From assembly GCF_029962835.1 (NCBI RefSeq), contig NC_080582.1, forward strand, positions 72,350,177 through 72,414,176: 64,000 nt of DNA, given 5' to 3'. Of this stretch, positions 45,701 through 60,500 are shown in pieces (positions within the stretch are counted from its first letter, which is position 1; each line of letters begins with the position of its first letter). Origin of the DNA: Magnolia sinica. Lineage: Eukaryota > Streptophyta > Magnoliopsida > Magnoliales > Magnoliaceae. Position numbers and translations under genes: made by a program. The notes under the pieces are model-generated. The model saw only the letters and a program-made list of their open reading frames with translations. It searched no databases and was not told where the DNA came from.

Positions 45701-48700
45701 CAATCTTGAGCTGGAAAGGATGGATGTTGAGTTTGCACTTCTACACGGTAAATTGGAAGAGCATATCTATATGAAGCAACCAGAGCAGTTCGAAGTTAAA
45801 GGGATTGAGAAAAAGAGTTTACATGAGGTCGTGGTACGACATGTCGCCTAGGCAATGGTCTGATTCCTTCATGGTGAGTCAGGAATTGTATACTGATGAC
45901 ATGTAGATCGCCAATTATGACATGTCTAAAATCAATATACTAAAGACTCGGTTAAGTGAGACATTCAGGATGAAGGATCGGGGGGCTGCAAAGATGGTTC
46001 CCGGCATTGAGACTGAAAGAGGAGCAGGTTTTGGTAATCACAGGTAGAATACCTTGTGTAGGTATTGATCAAGGATGTGATGGACCTGACGAAGTCGGTG
46101 AGCATTCCCTACGCATCTCTCATCAAGTTTTCCTCAGGACATGTTCCAAAACAGATTAGGAAAAGTAGGATGTCTCATAAGCCTTATTCGAATGTGGTTG
46201 ATAGTGCATGTTATGGTCTGTATTAGACCGGTTGTTTCACAGGTTATCGGTGTTATGAGCAAATACCTCGGCTTGCAATATTGGATAGTGGTAAGATGGT
46301 AAGAAGACTACATCTTTACTTTTGGGAAGATAGGGACAAAGTTGGTTAGGTATGTGGATTCAGATTATGCAAGCATTGTAGGTTCTAGAAAGTCGACTTC
46401 AGGTTACTCGTTTGTACTAGCGAGTGAAGCAATTACTTGGATATCTATGTTATCTGAAAGGTGCTTAAGGAAGGAAGTGTAATACTGGAGAAGTTTCACA
46501 CCAGTATGAATCTGGAAGACATGATCACCAAAGTCATTCCTGCGGAAAAGTTCAAGTTCTGTGCAACTTCTCTGGGCTTGGCGATGGTTAAAAGAAGGAT
46601 GGAGTGTACACAAGAAGCATTGATTGAAGATATGATGCAATATAGAGATAAGAGAAGAGGTCAAGAAGCTACACAGTTAAAGATTGAAGACATGGTGGAG
46701 ATTGTTGTAAAACAGATGTCTTAAATCTTGTTCACCGAGATGCTCAACCAGTCGAGGGACTGACTCAACTAGTCGAAGGTCCCTTCAACTGGTCGAAGAT
46801 AGTTTAACTCGAAGTCCAGCAACGATGTGTTTAGGACTTCCGAGATACTCGACCAGTCGAGGGATAGGCTTGACCAGTCGAAGGGGTTCTTCGACCAGTC
46901 GAAAGTTACGCAGATGGTGCGCGGTTTATACGTGGACTACGTAAATTTGAGGCAGTTTTTAGGGATGTGCGTAAGTGGGGTTTCCCCATCTATAAATAGG
47001 AGTCCCTAGGTCTATTCTCAGGCATGCTAAGGCTTTCTACAGGGGTTCCAAGAGTTTCTAAAAGGGTTTTAGGGTTTTTAAAGGGGGTATCAAGGGTGAG
47101 ATTGGAGGTTGTTTGAATCAGGTAAGTCCTTTCTCTTTGTAATTTCTATTTTCATAGTGGAATTTTGTCGCTTTGTGCTGTTGTTTTTTCCCAAAAGGAT
47201 TTTTCATGTTAAATCTGTGTTTTCTTGTGTTTGCTTAGTGCCATTGGATTGCTATCCTAGATCCATATCTGTGTGATTCCACAACACAAATCCCAACAAT
47301 ATCACTTGGTGGCATGTAATGAATCACAGGTAAGACCTAATTCCATATTAACATGATATGAATTGAATGACATATTCATCTTGCCTTGGTCATGAGAAGT
47401 GGGGATAAAGATGAATAAAAGAGGAAAGTATTACTGATATAACTATTTTCCTACCATATTGATGGTTAAGTTTAGGTATTACTCAGATGACGCCAACTTA
47501 GAAGCGTATATAATGTGACTGAGGACCCTTATTTGAAAAAAGGATATTCATGTTGGAACATATTTGACCAACGTTCTACTTGAGTGGATGAGAGGCCACT
47601 TTTAGTGATGTGTCAAATGTTAGATTGTCCGAGAGTCACTTGTATTGTAAAACTATTGATGTCGTATGAGATATACTAGTTAGTTCCATAATGATTTAAG
47701 TGTGTGGGAAGCACAAGTTTACTCTCTTAGGGGATCATTGGGTTCTTAAGTGAATTGGAATTATCGGGTGACCATAGATGATCATATGAGAAATGCATGC
47801 TGACAACTATGGAATTTGTATACTTAATATATAGTTTTAGGACAAATGGGGGATTATTAGAGTTGTACCCTAGAAAATCAATGTGAGATCAATCCACCGC
47901 CCATGTATGTGATAGTGATGATCTTAGCAATAGATCATGACCACCTAGTATCATGGGTGGTAAAATGGCATGCCTTAATTAATATGTTGTGTCACCTTAA
48001 AATATGTGAATATGGTTTAAGTAGAGGAGAGTGAGTGCTCTGGATGTCCTTGAGAAATTGAGAATAGACACAATAATTGTTGATGATGGATCTTACTACC
48101 AAGTCTATCATAAGTTTTAGGACATACCTATGGACATCACATATGAAGGAATGATTATCTTGTATGAGGGACTAACTTGGGTTAAGATAGACAGTCTTTG
48201 CCATTGGGGGTCAACTTGGTGTCCGTATTCCTTTACTCTACCTCAATGGGAGTGTGAGTGTGCAATGGATACATGATTTTATTGAACCTTTCGACAATTG
48301 CATTGTTGGATCGAGATTAAGTCACTAGTCTCGGGGCCCATTACACTAAACTTTGATAAGACTTGATGATATATGAGAAGTTGATCAATCTTAAACCTGG
48401 GGATATGCAAGGGTTGTGATCCTAAATATATAACTTTGGTTCTCTATACGAGACTATTATGGCCACTAAAAGTGGGTATGGCTGAGTATATCTATTATGA
48501 TCCATTGATTCTTATATAGGCCAATAAGAGATCCATTAGTTTATTGTTGGGAGATCTAATAGATCAAGGACTCATCAAGTATTTTTTCTTCTAGTTGTAA
48601 CACTTGAAAAGGTTTCAATGCACTTTACAAAGGTTTTTAGCGCAGTTTTGTTTTAATTGTTAAAATTATTTTGATCGCATTTGATGATGGTTTGATGGTC

Positions 48701-51700
48701 CACTATTTTACAAGTATGCCACATTATGAGAAGGGGAAATGGCCCAGCATATGGGCTGGCCCGAAAAGGTAGCAAACTTCAGGGGAGCCGAATTGATAGG
48801 GAGGCCTCTGAGCTACCTACCCCTATCCGGGGTATGTTTTTGTTAGATAAGGTGGGGCTAGGTTCCATTAGAGAATCATCCTTTGCAAATGGTTTATGAT
48901 AGCCTACCCTGGAGGTCCTTTTTCCCCTCCATGGGCAGCCCGAAGTGTCTGTCTTTTATATTTCTCCTAGGAATGAAGTAAAGGTTTCTTAAAGAAAAGT
49001 CTTTGGTGGATGACCATAATAATGGGAGGATTGAATTATAAGCATATGCATGGATAAAGCAGTTACATGTCTCCATTCTTGTGTAGGGGATGTGGGAATC
49101 GACAGGGTGGTTGAGTTCCATAACTATGCACTTTTAAGACTCTGAATCACTCCTTATAAATAAGATCTTATCTTGGAGGGGAGAGATTCCTGGACGTCTC
49201 CCCTTGGGCTAGCTTCATTAAGAGAGAGAAAAAGTAAAGGTTTCTTAAAGAAAAGTCTTTGGTGGATGGCCATAATAATGGGAGGATTGAATTATAAGTA
49301 TATGCATGGATAAAGTAGTTACATGTCTCCATTCTTGTGTAGGGGATGTGGGAATCGACAGGGTGGTGGAGTTCCATAACTATGCACTTCTAAGACTCTG
49401 AATCACTCCTTATAAATAAGATCTTATCTTGGAGGGGAGAGATTCCTGGACGTCTCCCCTTGGGCTAGCTTCATTAAGAGAGAGAAAAAGAGTGAGATTT
49501 GATCTTCCCTCCAATCTCCTTATACATGTTTGTTGAGGGTCAAATATTGCATATTAGATCCCAGTTATTATCTGATTTTACAAACATGATACGGTTTAAC
49601 AGTCCATTTTAATCGTGTTTGTGTTGCAAGGTGAATTTAGGAGCCTGGACCGAAAAAGGGTACTAAAAGCATGGATTTAACACTTATAAATCACCAAGGC
49701 AAGGGATGGATCTCAGAGGACCGAGATCAAAGAATTTACAGGCCAAAGATCTAAGAAAATCGCGCCACTCACGTTAAACGGGCCTGAAAATTGTCTATAA
49801 TGCAATATCAGAGGGTTCCCACCATACGTTCAGCTCGAAACTTTATATATAGCCTGAGGATCATAATTAACTGTAAAAGTCAAATTTCAACCATTGGATC
49901 ATTGTTAAAGTGGCCCAACGGACAGATCAGTACACAATTCACTGATCTGGGGCCCACCTGATATCTGGATATGCTTTGATTTTAGTATCAACCCCTTAAA
50001 AAGGGTGAAAAAATGAATGGATGAAGAAGATTTCGCAGATACATCAAAAAGTACCCCACATGTACATTGACTGTACATGGTGTATACGTGCACTGGATGT
50101 GCACCGGACGGTCAGCCCGGTCAAAGACGGGCTGACCCGTCCCTTCTCCCTCACACGTCCAGCGAGAGATGTTGTCCGACGCTGCAATAGCTAGTGGGCC
50201 CCACCCATCGTCCATATGGATGATCTGGACCGTGAATTGCATCCTTGGGATAGGGATGGCCCTAGAAATGGTTGACTTTTGGCCCCATACACACATACAC
50301 ATGTGGATCGCCAGAAAACGTAAGATGGATGGTGAATTAATTTTATATAGTGGACCGCACCAAAGCCCGATAAAAAAAACACTCCTTCTGGACTGAAATC
50401 TTTCCAGGAATCTAATGAACGTGGTGGATTTCTTTTAAAATATCACCACGGGGCCCACCAAACACGACAACGCAGTATGTACGAAAGGAAAACGTCCGGA
50501 CATGTCTGGGATTTTTGGGAGGTTGTGGCCTACCATCTCTGATCGGTTGGCTAATCCAAATTGTTCAGATGATGCTTAGGCCAAGGCTAACCCTAGTCAA
50601 GAAGAAAAAAAAGGGGGTTTGGACAGTAAGTGTCCCGAAACTTGTGGCTGAACGCAACTTGGTTGCGGATGCGTAAAAGCTACGCGTGCACACAGCTGAC
50701 ATTCTTCATTCCAGTCTCTCCATCGAATGGAAATCTCTATAAAAGAGAGAGAGAGAGAGGCAGCCAGTAAAGGGGGATCAAGCCATCAGTGCGGCCGTGG
50801 AGGCAAGGAGGACATGAGGAAGGAGGACGGGAGAAATTCCTTGGACATGAGTAATTCCAGGCAGCCGTGGAAGGCATCATCAGCCGAGCATCAGATCAGA
50901 GGAGTTTTCTTCTTTCTCTTTCCTTGTTTTTCTTCTTTCCCTTATGTTTTTAAGAGTTTAGTGTGATCATGTTTATGATAAGTTAAATTTCTTAACTAGG
51001 GCTAAGAGGAGAAACTTGTAGCGAGATAGTTGGTTTTCTATTGCTTTGATTCATGGTTGTTGAACTCTCTTTGAATTAAGTTTGATTATAAGAAATATTC
51101 ATAGTTTTTAATGGTTTGTTGTGACTTTAATTACAATGGATTTGCGATAGCTTTGAGTATGTTCTTTTCATTATTGGGTTTGTGAATTTGGGAACCCTGT
51201 TGTTCACCATCGTCTCCTGGGCATGGTTGGATGATGGAATCCTTTCTAACATTCATACATCCCTTAGATAGGTTGTGGATTAGTTGAATTCTGTTGTTTG
51301 TTTTGTCTCATGGGCATGGTTTTGTGATGGAATCACTTCTAATTCTCATACCTATCTTCTATTTTGATAACTGGATTAAAGGAAGTTCAGATTTGGACTT
51401 TAATGAGATATCTTCCAACTGGATGGAGATGGGACTCGAAATCTAATTATGTTCATGAATCAATTATAGATCTTCCCGATTTCTACAAGTGGATCCTTGG
51501 CACCCTAGTTTCCCATCCTTGAATTTCATAAGTTTTAGTTTAAATAGTTCACCATTATCCTCCTGAATTCTCTTGGTTAGATTACATCTTCGCCTAGTTC
51601 TAGTTCGAGTTACTTTCAGAATACGTACATGGTTCAGTCCCTGTGGATTCGACCTTGGTCTTACCAAGATTATTACTACATTACAGCCTTATACTTGGGG

Positions 51701-54474
51701 TGTGAACAATGTTGCGTGTGAGGTCCACTTAGTGTGGATGCATGACACGTCATCTTAGCCTTATCTTAAGTTGAGGTGGGCTCTCACCATCCCATTCTCT
51801 AAGATAGATCGGAGAGAGACTAGGTGGTGACGCGACATTGAAAATTGAGAAATCTATATCACAATTGCATTGCACTAAAAATGATATAGGCTTAGGTTTA
51901 TATGTTCTGAAACCTTGACATTATCAACTGGGATAAGAATTAACTAAAAGATGGATTTTTTTAAAAGACGTTTAAGTCTGGTTGTGTTTTTGTTAAAAAT
52001 CCAACATCGTCGATGGTGCATGTACTTTACTCCATGTTTACATTGTTAAGATGTGGAGCCACATCTGGGGGTCGCACGACCGGTCGTGGACCCTGCTCGA
52101 CTAGTCTTGGACTGACTCGACTTAAAGTCCAGCAAGCATTAGATTTTTGGGTCCGAGGTGCTCGACCGGTCGTGGGCCTTGCTCGATCGGTCGTGGGATC
52201 CGCTCAACTGGTCGTGCAGTCCTCTCGACCAGTCGAGGTTATACAGATTCGTTTTTAGATTTGACGCGGACTACGAAAATTTGAGTCGCCTTTCGCAAGG
52301 GTGCGAAAGGGAAGTTGCGAAAACTATAAATTAGGGTCCCTAGGGCTATTCTAAGGTTAAGGTGAATATTGAAAAATATTTCTAAGGTGTGAGCAAGGGA
52401 TTTTCTCTGTACTTCCAAGGAAGAGGTTAGTATATTGCCTTGTAATCTTCATTTTTCTTCATAGTGGAAGTTTGCATCCATGGTTTTTTACTCTAGTTTG
52501 GAGTTTTTCCACATATATCTTATCTTCTGGTTTGTTTGGATTGCTTTGATTTGTTTCTAGTTTATATTTATTCTTGTTTATCATTTGGGGGTGAGACCGA
52601 AGATTGGATCTCGGTTCACTGCGTTGTTGGCGTGCTGCGCAGCATACATAACCCCATGCCACCATAGGGTGGTCGTGTTATAGAGGTACATTGCTATGAT
52701 ACATACCTCGAACCTCTCATCCTCTAATGAAATGACATCAATGTATTACTTTAATTTCATAAGAAACTGTCCAACTTATTGGTATTCCTTGATCCATGAA
52801 AGGTACTAGGGTTTGATATTATGTTAGAGTTATGCCTTGGAAAATCAATATGAACCATATTCACTGGTGATGTGGATGTGACATTGATGATCTTAGCCAT
52901 AAATCATGATGAGCAAGGTCTTAGATGAAAAAATTACTATGCCTTGGTTAATATGTGGAGGTGCTTAAAACGTACATGACTATGAAAATTAATGGAGAGA
53001 GATTCCTCTTATTGTCCTTGGCACTTGAGATTGGATATAACGGTCACTAACCAAGGGAGAATTGTGATCGATGGATCTTAATATATACCTTATTAACCAT
53101 CAAGTAGGTGATATGAAAAACTTTTGGTTATTGATATCATTATGTGATGTATATGGCCATCTTGTGTGAGGGGGCTGAGGATGAGTCAAGATGTATGGTT
53201 TTCACCATCGAGCATGATGATGAGTTAGTGTGCATTCATCCCGCATAGGAGTATGAGTGTGCCATGGATGTAAGATCCTAATGTTGGACCTACTTGGCAT
53301 TTGCATTGTTATATTAAGGTCAAGTCTCTAGTTTGGAGCCCATCTTGCTAGGACTATGATCGACTAGAGGATGCACTGGAATCTGGTTAATCCTTAAACT
53401 TAAGGAAGTATGGGGTTCAAAGTCTTAATCATATGTGCTTTGGCTCACTTTATGAAATCATTGAGTGGCCAATAAAAGTGGATGTGGATCAACACATCTA
53501 TTAAAGTCTCTTGATATTGCGGGGGCTAGCAAGGGATTCATTGGTTTCCTAATAACTCATTTTTACATCTGAGAGATCAAGGGTTTATCAAGTGATTTCA
53601 TTGGCCTAACACTCAAAATATTTTAAATGACTTTACAAATTTTTTTAACCATTATAATTTTTTGTTTTGATTGTTAAAAAGGTTTTTATTGCACTTAATG
53701 ATAATTTGATGGTCTAAATCTGAGGGTCCACTGCTTGATCTGCATGGGCATTGGGTTGTTGGTAGATGACCATGGAAGTAGAAGGTTTGGATTGGATATA
53801 CATGCATGGATAAGATATGATTATAGGATTTTAATGATGTGAGGTGTATGAAAAACTATAAGGCAGCAAAGAACCATAACTAATGTTTTCTATGAAAGCC
53901 TAAACCCCTCTTTTTAAATGGATTTTATCCATGAGGGCAAAGAGTGCCCTACAGACGCAGAGAGCCTTGTACACCCGACCCCCTTTGGGCGTCATTGGGT
54001 ACAAAAAGAGAAAGTGGAGAGAGAAAGAGAGATCTCTCTCTTCACATGTGTCTAACGTGTGGGGTTCACTGGCTTGACAGTGCGTTAGGCCCCAACCCAA
54101 CTTATATCGAGGCTGACATGTTAGCTCTCAACTCTCCTTCAACTGTGATAGATCATGGAGGGAATTCCTAGTTTGAAAGATTGAATGTGGCAACTAATAT
54201 ATTGTGCATGAGTTAGATTGCATAAATTCTAACCATTCATCCTATGGTTTTTTTTAATTTAGAAACTTGAAATTATCAAAATGATGATCCATAGGGTTAA
54301 TTAAGTAAATCTAAAATTTTGAAAAGATTAAATTCCACTGCGTTTCATAAAATATTAACAAGATATCCATGCCTTAATTGCTTCACATATAGCCATATTC
54401 CCATTAGCCATAGCCCTTTTCCGTAAGGCCCAATCACATCTCATCACTTAAACTTGCCCCTTCAACATGGTTAG

Positions 54475-54522
<48 letters not shown>

Positions 54523-57500
54523 TCTTAAAGAACTATCTATTCATATATATTGCAAAGAAGATCTATACACCATATGGCTAGGCTTGTCAGCAAAAAAGGA
54601 GAAGTTGGGCCCACAAAGAAAGAGGAGGCGACAAAGCTCTCTACATCTCACATAAATAGCCTAGGCCTACTTTATCTGGGAAAGGAAGGCCTTTGATGAG
54701 GGCGGGAACTTCCGACATGGACTGGAAAACACAGAGGGTCTGACGGCTACTACCCCTATGAGCTAGCCCATCTGCAACCGCGTTAGCCTCTTTACAGGAG
54801 TAGGAGATAGAGACTTCCATACTGGCCATGAGGGCTTTGATTCTGTCCCACCAATACCATTAGGCCCAAGAGATGACGCCCTGCTTGTTTATGGCATCTA
54901 CCACCACTTTGAAATGGTTGACCAACTCCATCTTGCTGATGGTTAGGGTCTCTTGCACTATAAGGTAGAAAGCCTTCCTCTCTTGATGCTCTTAACACTC
55001 AATGCCAAACAATATGTTTGTAGCACTTAGCGTGCCCCCTTGAGTACTTAAAGCATGCTTGCAAGGCCCTGAACATTGGTGTCCATTTACTCAAACCCAT
55101 CTTTGTTGACTAGGAAATCTTCAACCACATCTTAATTTGATCATCTAGCTCATAGGCTTTCTTAGACTAATCCCCTCATTCCCACATTTTTATTTGTTAA
55201 TCCCCAGACAACATGTATCTCTTATGTAGGGATGAACGTGATGAGGTCGACCACCATCTTCCTCAAGGATAACTACTCTGAATTCATGGAGCTTCTTTGG
55301 ACTCCACACAGAGCCTTTTCGAATCCACGAAGAAAAAGCAAGGAAAATGGAAAATAAATTCTATAAAATTCATAATTTGATTGATGAATGAAATAAACGA
55401 GTTCAAAACCCTTTAAATAGGGATAGTAAGCCATGTGAGAAGTTTCAGAATCAAACTACAACTAAAACTCCTAGAAATCGCAACTTATTCTAAATAGTAA
55501 ACTTACTATTTATAGACGGTCGTGATGTCTACTGCGCATGGTTTTCGACCAAAAATAGTTAGTGTCCTATTTGGTTGAACCATGATGTTCTCCTAATTAT
55601 TCTAAGCACTTTTCATGTACGACGCAACTCCTAAAGCCCAACAGATGAAGAGTTATACTCAAACTAAAACTTACTATAAATAGTAAAAATGAAATTAAAA
55701 TGGGATTTTGACTGTCGATCTGGTGGTATTTTGCATATTCGGCATGGCAAGCCGGCATAGCAGGTTGGATGGCTAAAGTAGCTCATCCTACCCCAAGTTC
55801 ATATATGACACGTCGAATAACTCATTCCGGATTGCGAGATACGCCCAATTTAAGGTTTGATAGTCCAGATCACTTCTGTCGTCAACCGGGCCTTTTCTGA
55901 TCCATCTTGGCCATGAAACTGTCTGTGAACCGCTCTACATCAATCTCTTGTCACATAAGCAATCTGATCACTTTCTAACTACATTGATATCATTTGCCAC
56001 GGCTTGAGTGCTTCCTTAGTGTAGGCCATTAACTACTTGTGCAAGCTTTCTTTTATGAATGAGTCATCAAGCCAACCAAGTGTAGCCAAGCTACTTTTGA
56101 AGAATAAACAAATCACATAAGAGAGAACATAAGTGAACAATGCTTCTATTTCTTTTTAAGGTAATATAAATATCTTTTTAAGGTAATATAAATGAGCGTC
56201 TCTACTTCTTATATAGATTTAAAGAACTTTTAGCTACTATTCATAGATTGTTAAGATGATGCCATGTGGTGATCAACCAATAGCTAGGAGTACTCTAAAA
56301 ACCTTCTAGACTACTTTGCACTACTCTTTCAACAAGATTCTACTTGAGAATTCTAAAACATTTTATATATTTTTACTCACTTTACATTCTTCTATCATTA
56401 TATAGAGTCTTTAGCTCCTAAAGATGAGCTAAAATATGCTAAGTCATTGGAATAGCCACTTGGAAACGTCTGATCTATGAAAAAAAAAGCTCACACTCAA
56501 CCAGAAAAGTTCATTTCTTAGATGGTTGGGATGGTCCAATCAGGGCATTTTTTTGTGGCTAGTTAATGGTTGGGCCTGGAGGATACCTAGTTCAAATCAT
56601 TGTGCTGGTGCCGCATGTATGGTGCAAAATAAGGAGATAAGAAAATATCCAGAGGCACTGGATCAGTTTCCCATCATTATATGATAAGATGATCAATGGA
56701 TTTCTCGGGGAAAAAAATTCACGTGGTTGTTGTAAAACAGATGTCTTAAATCTTGTTTCATCGCGTTGCTCGACCAGTCGAGGGACTGGCTCGACTAGTC
56801 GAAGGTGTCCTTCGACCAGTCGAAGCCCGCTTGACTTAAAGTCCAGTAGCGATGTTTCTGAAAATCCCGAGGTCTTCGACTAGTCGAGGGATAGGCTCAA
56901 CCAGTCGAAGGTTACATAGATGTTGCGCGGATTCTGTGCGAATTGCGTAAATTTGAGATGGTTTCAAAGAGGTGCGTAAGTGGAGTTTCCTAAACTATAA
57001 ATAGGATCCCTAGGGCCTTTCTAAGGAATGCTAAGGCTTTCTAAAAGGGTTCGAAGGGTTCCGAGAAGGGTTTTAGGGTTATCAAAGGGTGTAATAAGGG
57101 TGAGATTCGAAGTTGTTTGAATCGAATAAGTCTTCTCTCTTTGTAATTTCTATTTTCATAGTGAAAATTTGTCGCTTTGTGCCGTAGTTTTTTATCGAAA
57201 GGGTTTTCTATGTTAAATCTTTGTGTTCTCTTATGTTTGCTTGGTGCTCTTGGATTGTTATCCTAGATCCAAATCTGTGTGATTCCACTACACAAATCCC
57301 AACAAGTGGTATCAGAGCAATCATTGGGGCATAAATCTAAATATGAGGGATAAGCAATAATGGTAAGCACTAGGTATGATATTGAGCAGTACTCAGGAAA
57401 AAATAATTTTGAGTTATGGAAGATCAAGATGATCAGTTTCTTAATCAAGTAAGGCGAAGATGGTACTCTTAAATAGTGAAAGTCTACTATGATTGATGAT

Positions 57501-60500
57501 GATTGGAATATTCTTGATAAGAAGGCCTTATTACCGATCCGTTTATGTCTCAGGATGAGGTTCTCTACAATGTCATGAGGGAGAAAACTGCGGCTAAGTT
57601 ATGGACAAAGTTAGAGGATGTCTATGTGAAAAAATCCTTTAAAAATCCCCTACACTTGAAGCGGCAGTGGTATAACTTCAAGTTGGCAGAGGGTGGAGAT
57701 CTGGAGGCTTACATTAGTAACTTTAATAAATTGGTTTGTAAATTGCTGGATATGGAGGAAGTGATGAAAGATAAAGAACAAGCATGTATGTTGCTGAATT
57801 CTTTTTCGGCGTCGTATGAGTCATTTAATGACACAATGTGCACCACAAATAAAACCCTAAGTGTCGACATCGTTATCTCAGCCCTTCAAGGGAAGGCCAT
57901 AAGAAAGCTAAACGGAGACATGGGGACATCTTTTAATGCACTATATACGAGGGGCAAGAATTCTGAATAAGGTACATGTTCTTCAGGTTTTAGATCCAAA
58001 TCCAATGACAAGGGCAAAGGAAAGGTAAAGTGCTGGAACTGTGGGATGGAAGGACATGTGAAGACGGATTGTATAAATCCTAAATTTAAGAGAGAAGAAT
58101 CTGAGGCTTCGTACAGGGTGGCCAATGCTGCCACGTCAGATGGAACGAGTGGATGTGATAGTGATGTTTTGTCCGTGTCTATGAACAGACGCCCATACGA
58201 TGATCGTAAAGGCGAATGGATTCTAGACACAGGGGCATCCTTTCAAATGACTCCTCATCGGAGTTGGTTCACTAGCTAGAAGGAGTGCGATGGTGGATAG
58301 GTGTTTATGGGCAATGACAGTGCTAGTAATGTTGTGGTTGTTGGTATGGTGTGTATCACGATGTTTGATGAGACATCGTACCTTAACTGGTGTGAGGCAC
58401 GTTCTTAACATGAAGAAGAGCCTGATTTCTCTCAGTGCACTCGAGGCTATAGGGTGTGGGTTTACAAGTACTGATGGTGTCCTTAAAGTATCTAAGGGGG
58501 CACGGGTAATCATGACAATGTAACGACTCAATAATGTTTACAGGTTGATCAGGAGCACTTTAAAAGGTGGATCTACAGTGGTTGTAGCAGATTCCACCTC
58601 TGCACGTGTGTGGCATGCTGGGCATAGCCACATGAGCGGGCAGGGCAGGAAGGCTGAGACGCGCGGACAGGGATACAGAGCAGGTGGAGCAGCCACCTGT
58701 GAGAAGAATCACATGGCATAATCGTAGGATATCGGCGAGGTACATGGACGACTCCAATATCTCATATGCTCTCGTTACAGGCGAGGGAGATCCATCTTCT
58801 ATTCAAATGGCTCTAGGTGAGCTTGGTGCTGATAAGTGGAAGGTGACTATAGGCGATGTGATAGACTCGTTTTACCAGATCGACACATGGGAGCTGGTGG
58901 AGCTTCTAGTGGGCCGGAAAGTGGTTGGATGTAGGTTGATCTTCAGGAGGATACAACATAGATATAGAGCAAGGTTGGTAGCGAATGGTTATGATCAGAG
59001 AGAATGGATAAGCTTCTCAGAGATATTTGCGCCGACAGTATATCAAGTGTCTATTAGATTTATGATTGGTGCTGATTGGTCAATGCGATCTTGAGTTGAA
59101 AATGATGGATGTAGAGTTTGAACTTCTGCATGGAAAATTGGAAGAATAGATCTACATGAAGCAACCAGAGCAGTTTAAAGTTAAAGGGGCTGAGAAAAAG
59201 AGTTTGTAGGAGGTCGTGGTATGACCTATCGCCTAGACTGATTCCTTTATGGTGAGTCAGGAATTGTATGCTGATGACATGTAGATTGTCAATTATGACA
59301 TATTTGAAATCAATGTACTAAAGACTCGGTTAAGTGGGACATTCAGGATGAAGGATGGGGGGCTGTAAAGATGGTTCTCTGCATTGAGACTGAAAGAGGA
59401 GAAAGTTTTGGTACTCGCAGGTAAAATACCTTGTGTAGGTATTGATCAAGGATGTGATGAACTGGGCAAAAGTCAGAGATCATTCCTTACGCGTCCTTCC
59501 TCAAGTTTTTATCAGGACATGTCCCAAAAACAGATTAGGAAAAGTAAGATATGTTTCATAAGCCTTATTCGAATGCGGTTGGTAGCCCATGCCATGGTCT
59601 GTATTATACCGATTATTTCACAGGCTATCGGTGTTATGAGCAAATACCCTGGTAAGCAATATTGGGTAGCGGTGAGATGGTAAGAAGATTACGTCTTTAC
59701 TTTTGGGAAGACAAAGATAAAATTGGTATGGTATGTGGATTCAGATTACGCAAGCAGTGTGGATTCCAGGAAGTCGACTTTAGGTTACTCGTTTATACTA
59801 GCGGGTGAAGCAATTAGTTGGATGTCCATGTTATCTGACAGGTACTTGAGGAAGGAGGCGTAATTCTAGAGAAGATTCACACCAGCGTGAATCCAGAAGA
59901 CATGATCACCAAGGTCATTCTTATAAAGAAGTTCAAGTTTTGTGCAACTTCTCTGGGCTTGGCGATAGCGTAAAAGGAAGACGGAGTGTGCATGAGAAGT
60001 TATGATGTGATGCAGAGATAAGAGAAGAGATCAAGAAGTTACACGGTTAAAGATTAAAGACATGGTGGAGATTATTGTAAAACGGATGTCTTAAATCTTG
60101 TTTCACCACACTGCTTGACTAGTTGAGAGACTGACTTGACTAGTCAAAGGTGCCCTTTAACTAATTGAAGCCCGCTCGACTCAATGTCCAATAGCAATGT
60201 TTATGAAAATTCCAAGGTCTTCGACCAGGCTAGGGACAGGCTTGACCAGTCTTGGTTACGCAGATGGTGTGCAGATTCTGCGCGGACTGCGTAAATTTGA
60301 GACGGTTTTAGAGAGGTGCATAAGTGGAGTTTCTTAAACTATAAACAGGAGTCCCTAGGACCTTTCTAAGGAATGTTAAGGCTTTCTAAAGGAGTTCCAA
60401 GGGTTCCTAAAAGGGTTTTAGGGTTATCAAAGGGTGTAACAAGGGTGAGATTCGAGGTTGTTCGAATCGAGTAAGTCCTCTCTCTTTGTAATTTCTATTT

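Larger units (their letters stand above)
43384..47298 (+). mobile_element. Copia LTR retrotransposon, shortened internal region, TSD ATATC
   Basis: LTRs at 43384-43939 and 46703-47298 start TG-TGTAAAA-AGATGTCTTAAATC and end CACAAATCCCAA-A. ATATC is duplicated at 43379-43383 and 47299-47303. The PBS TGGTATCAGAG (initiator Met tRNA) follows the 5' LTR. Internal parts in order: Copia-type gag (UBN2 family, about 43998-44600), zinc knuckle region (44667-44710), protease (about 44860-45160, [11 protein letters not shown]), GAG-pre-integrase (to about 45260), part of the RT (about 45450-45690) and RNase H (46340-46450). An integrase core is not visible. The copy is old and broken many times. It lies antisense in WRKY intron 3. 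Confidence 0.88.
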
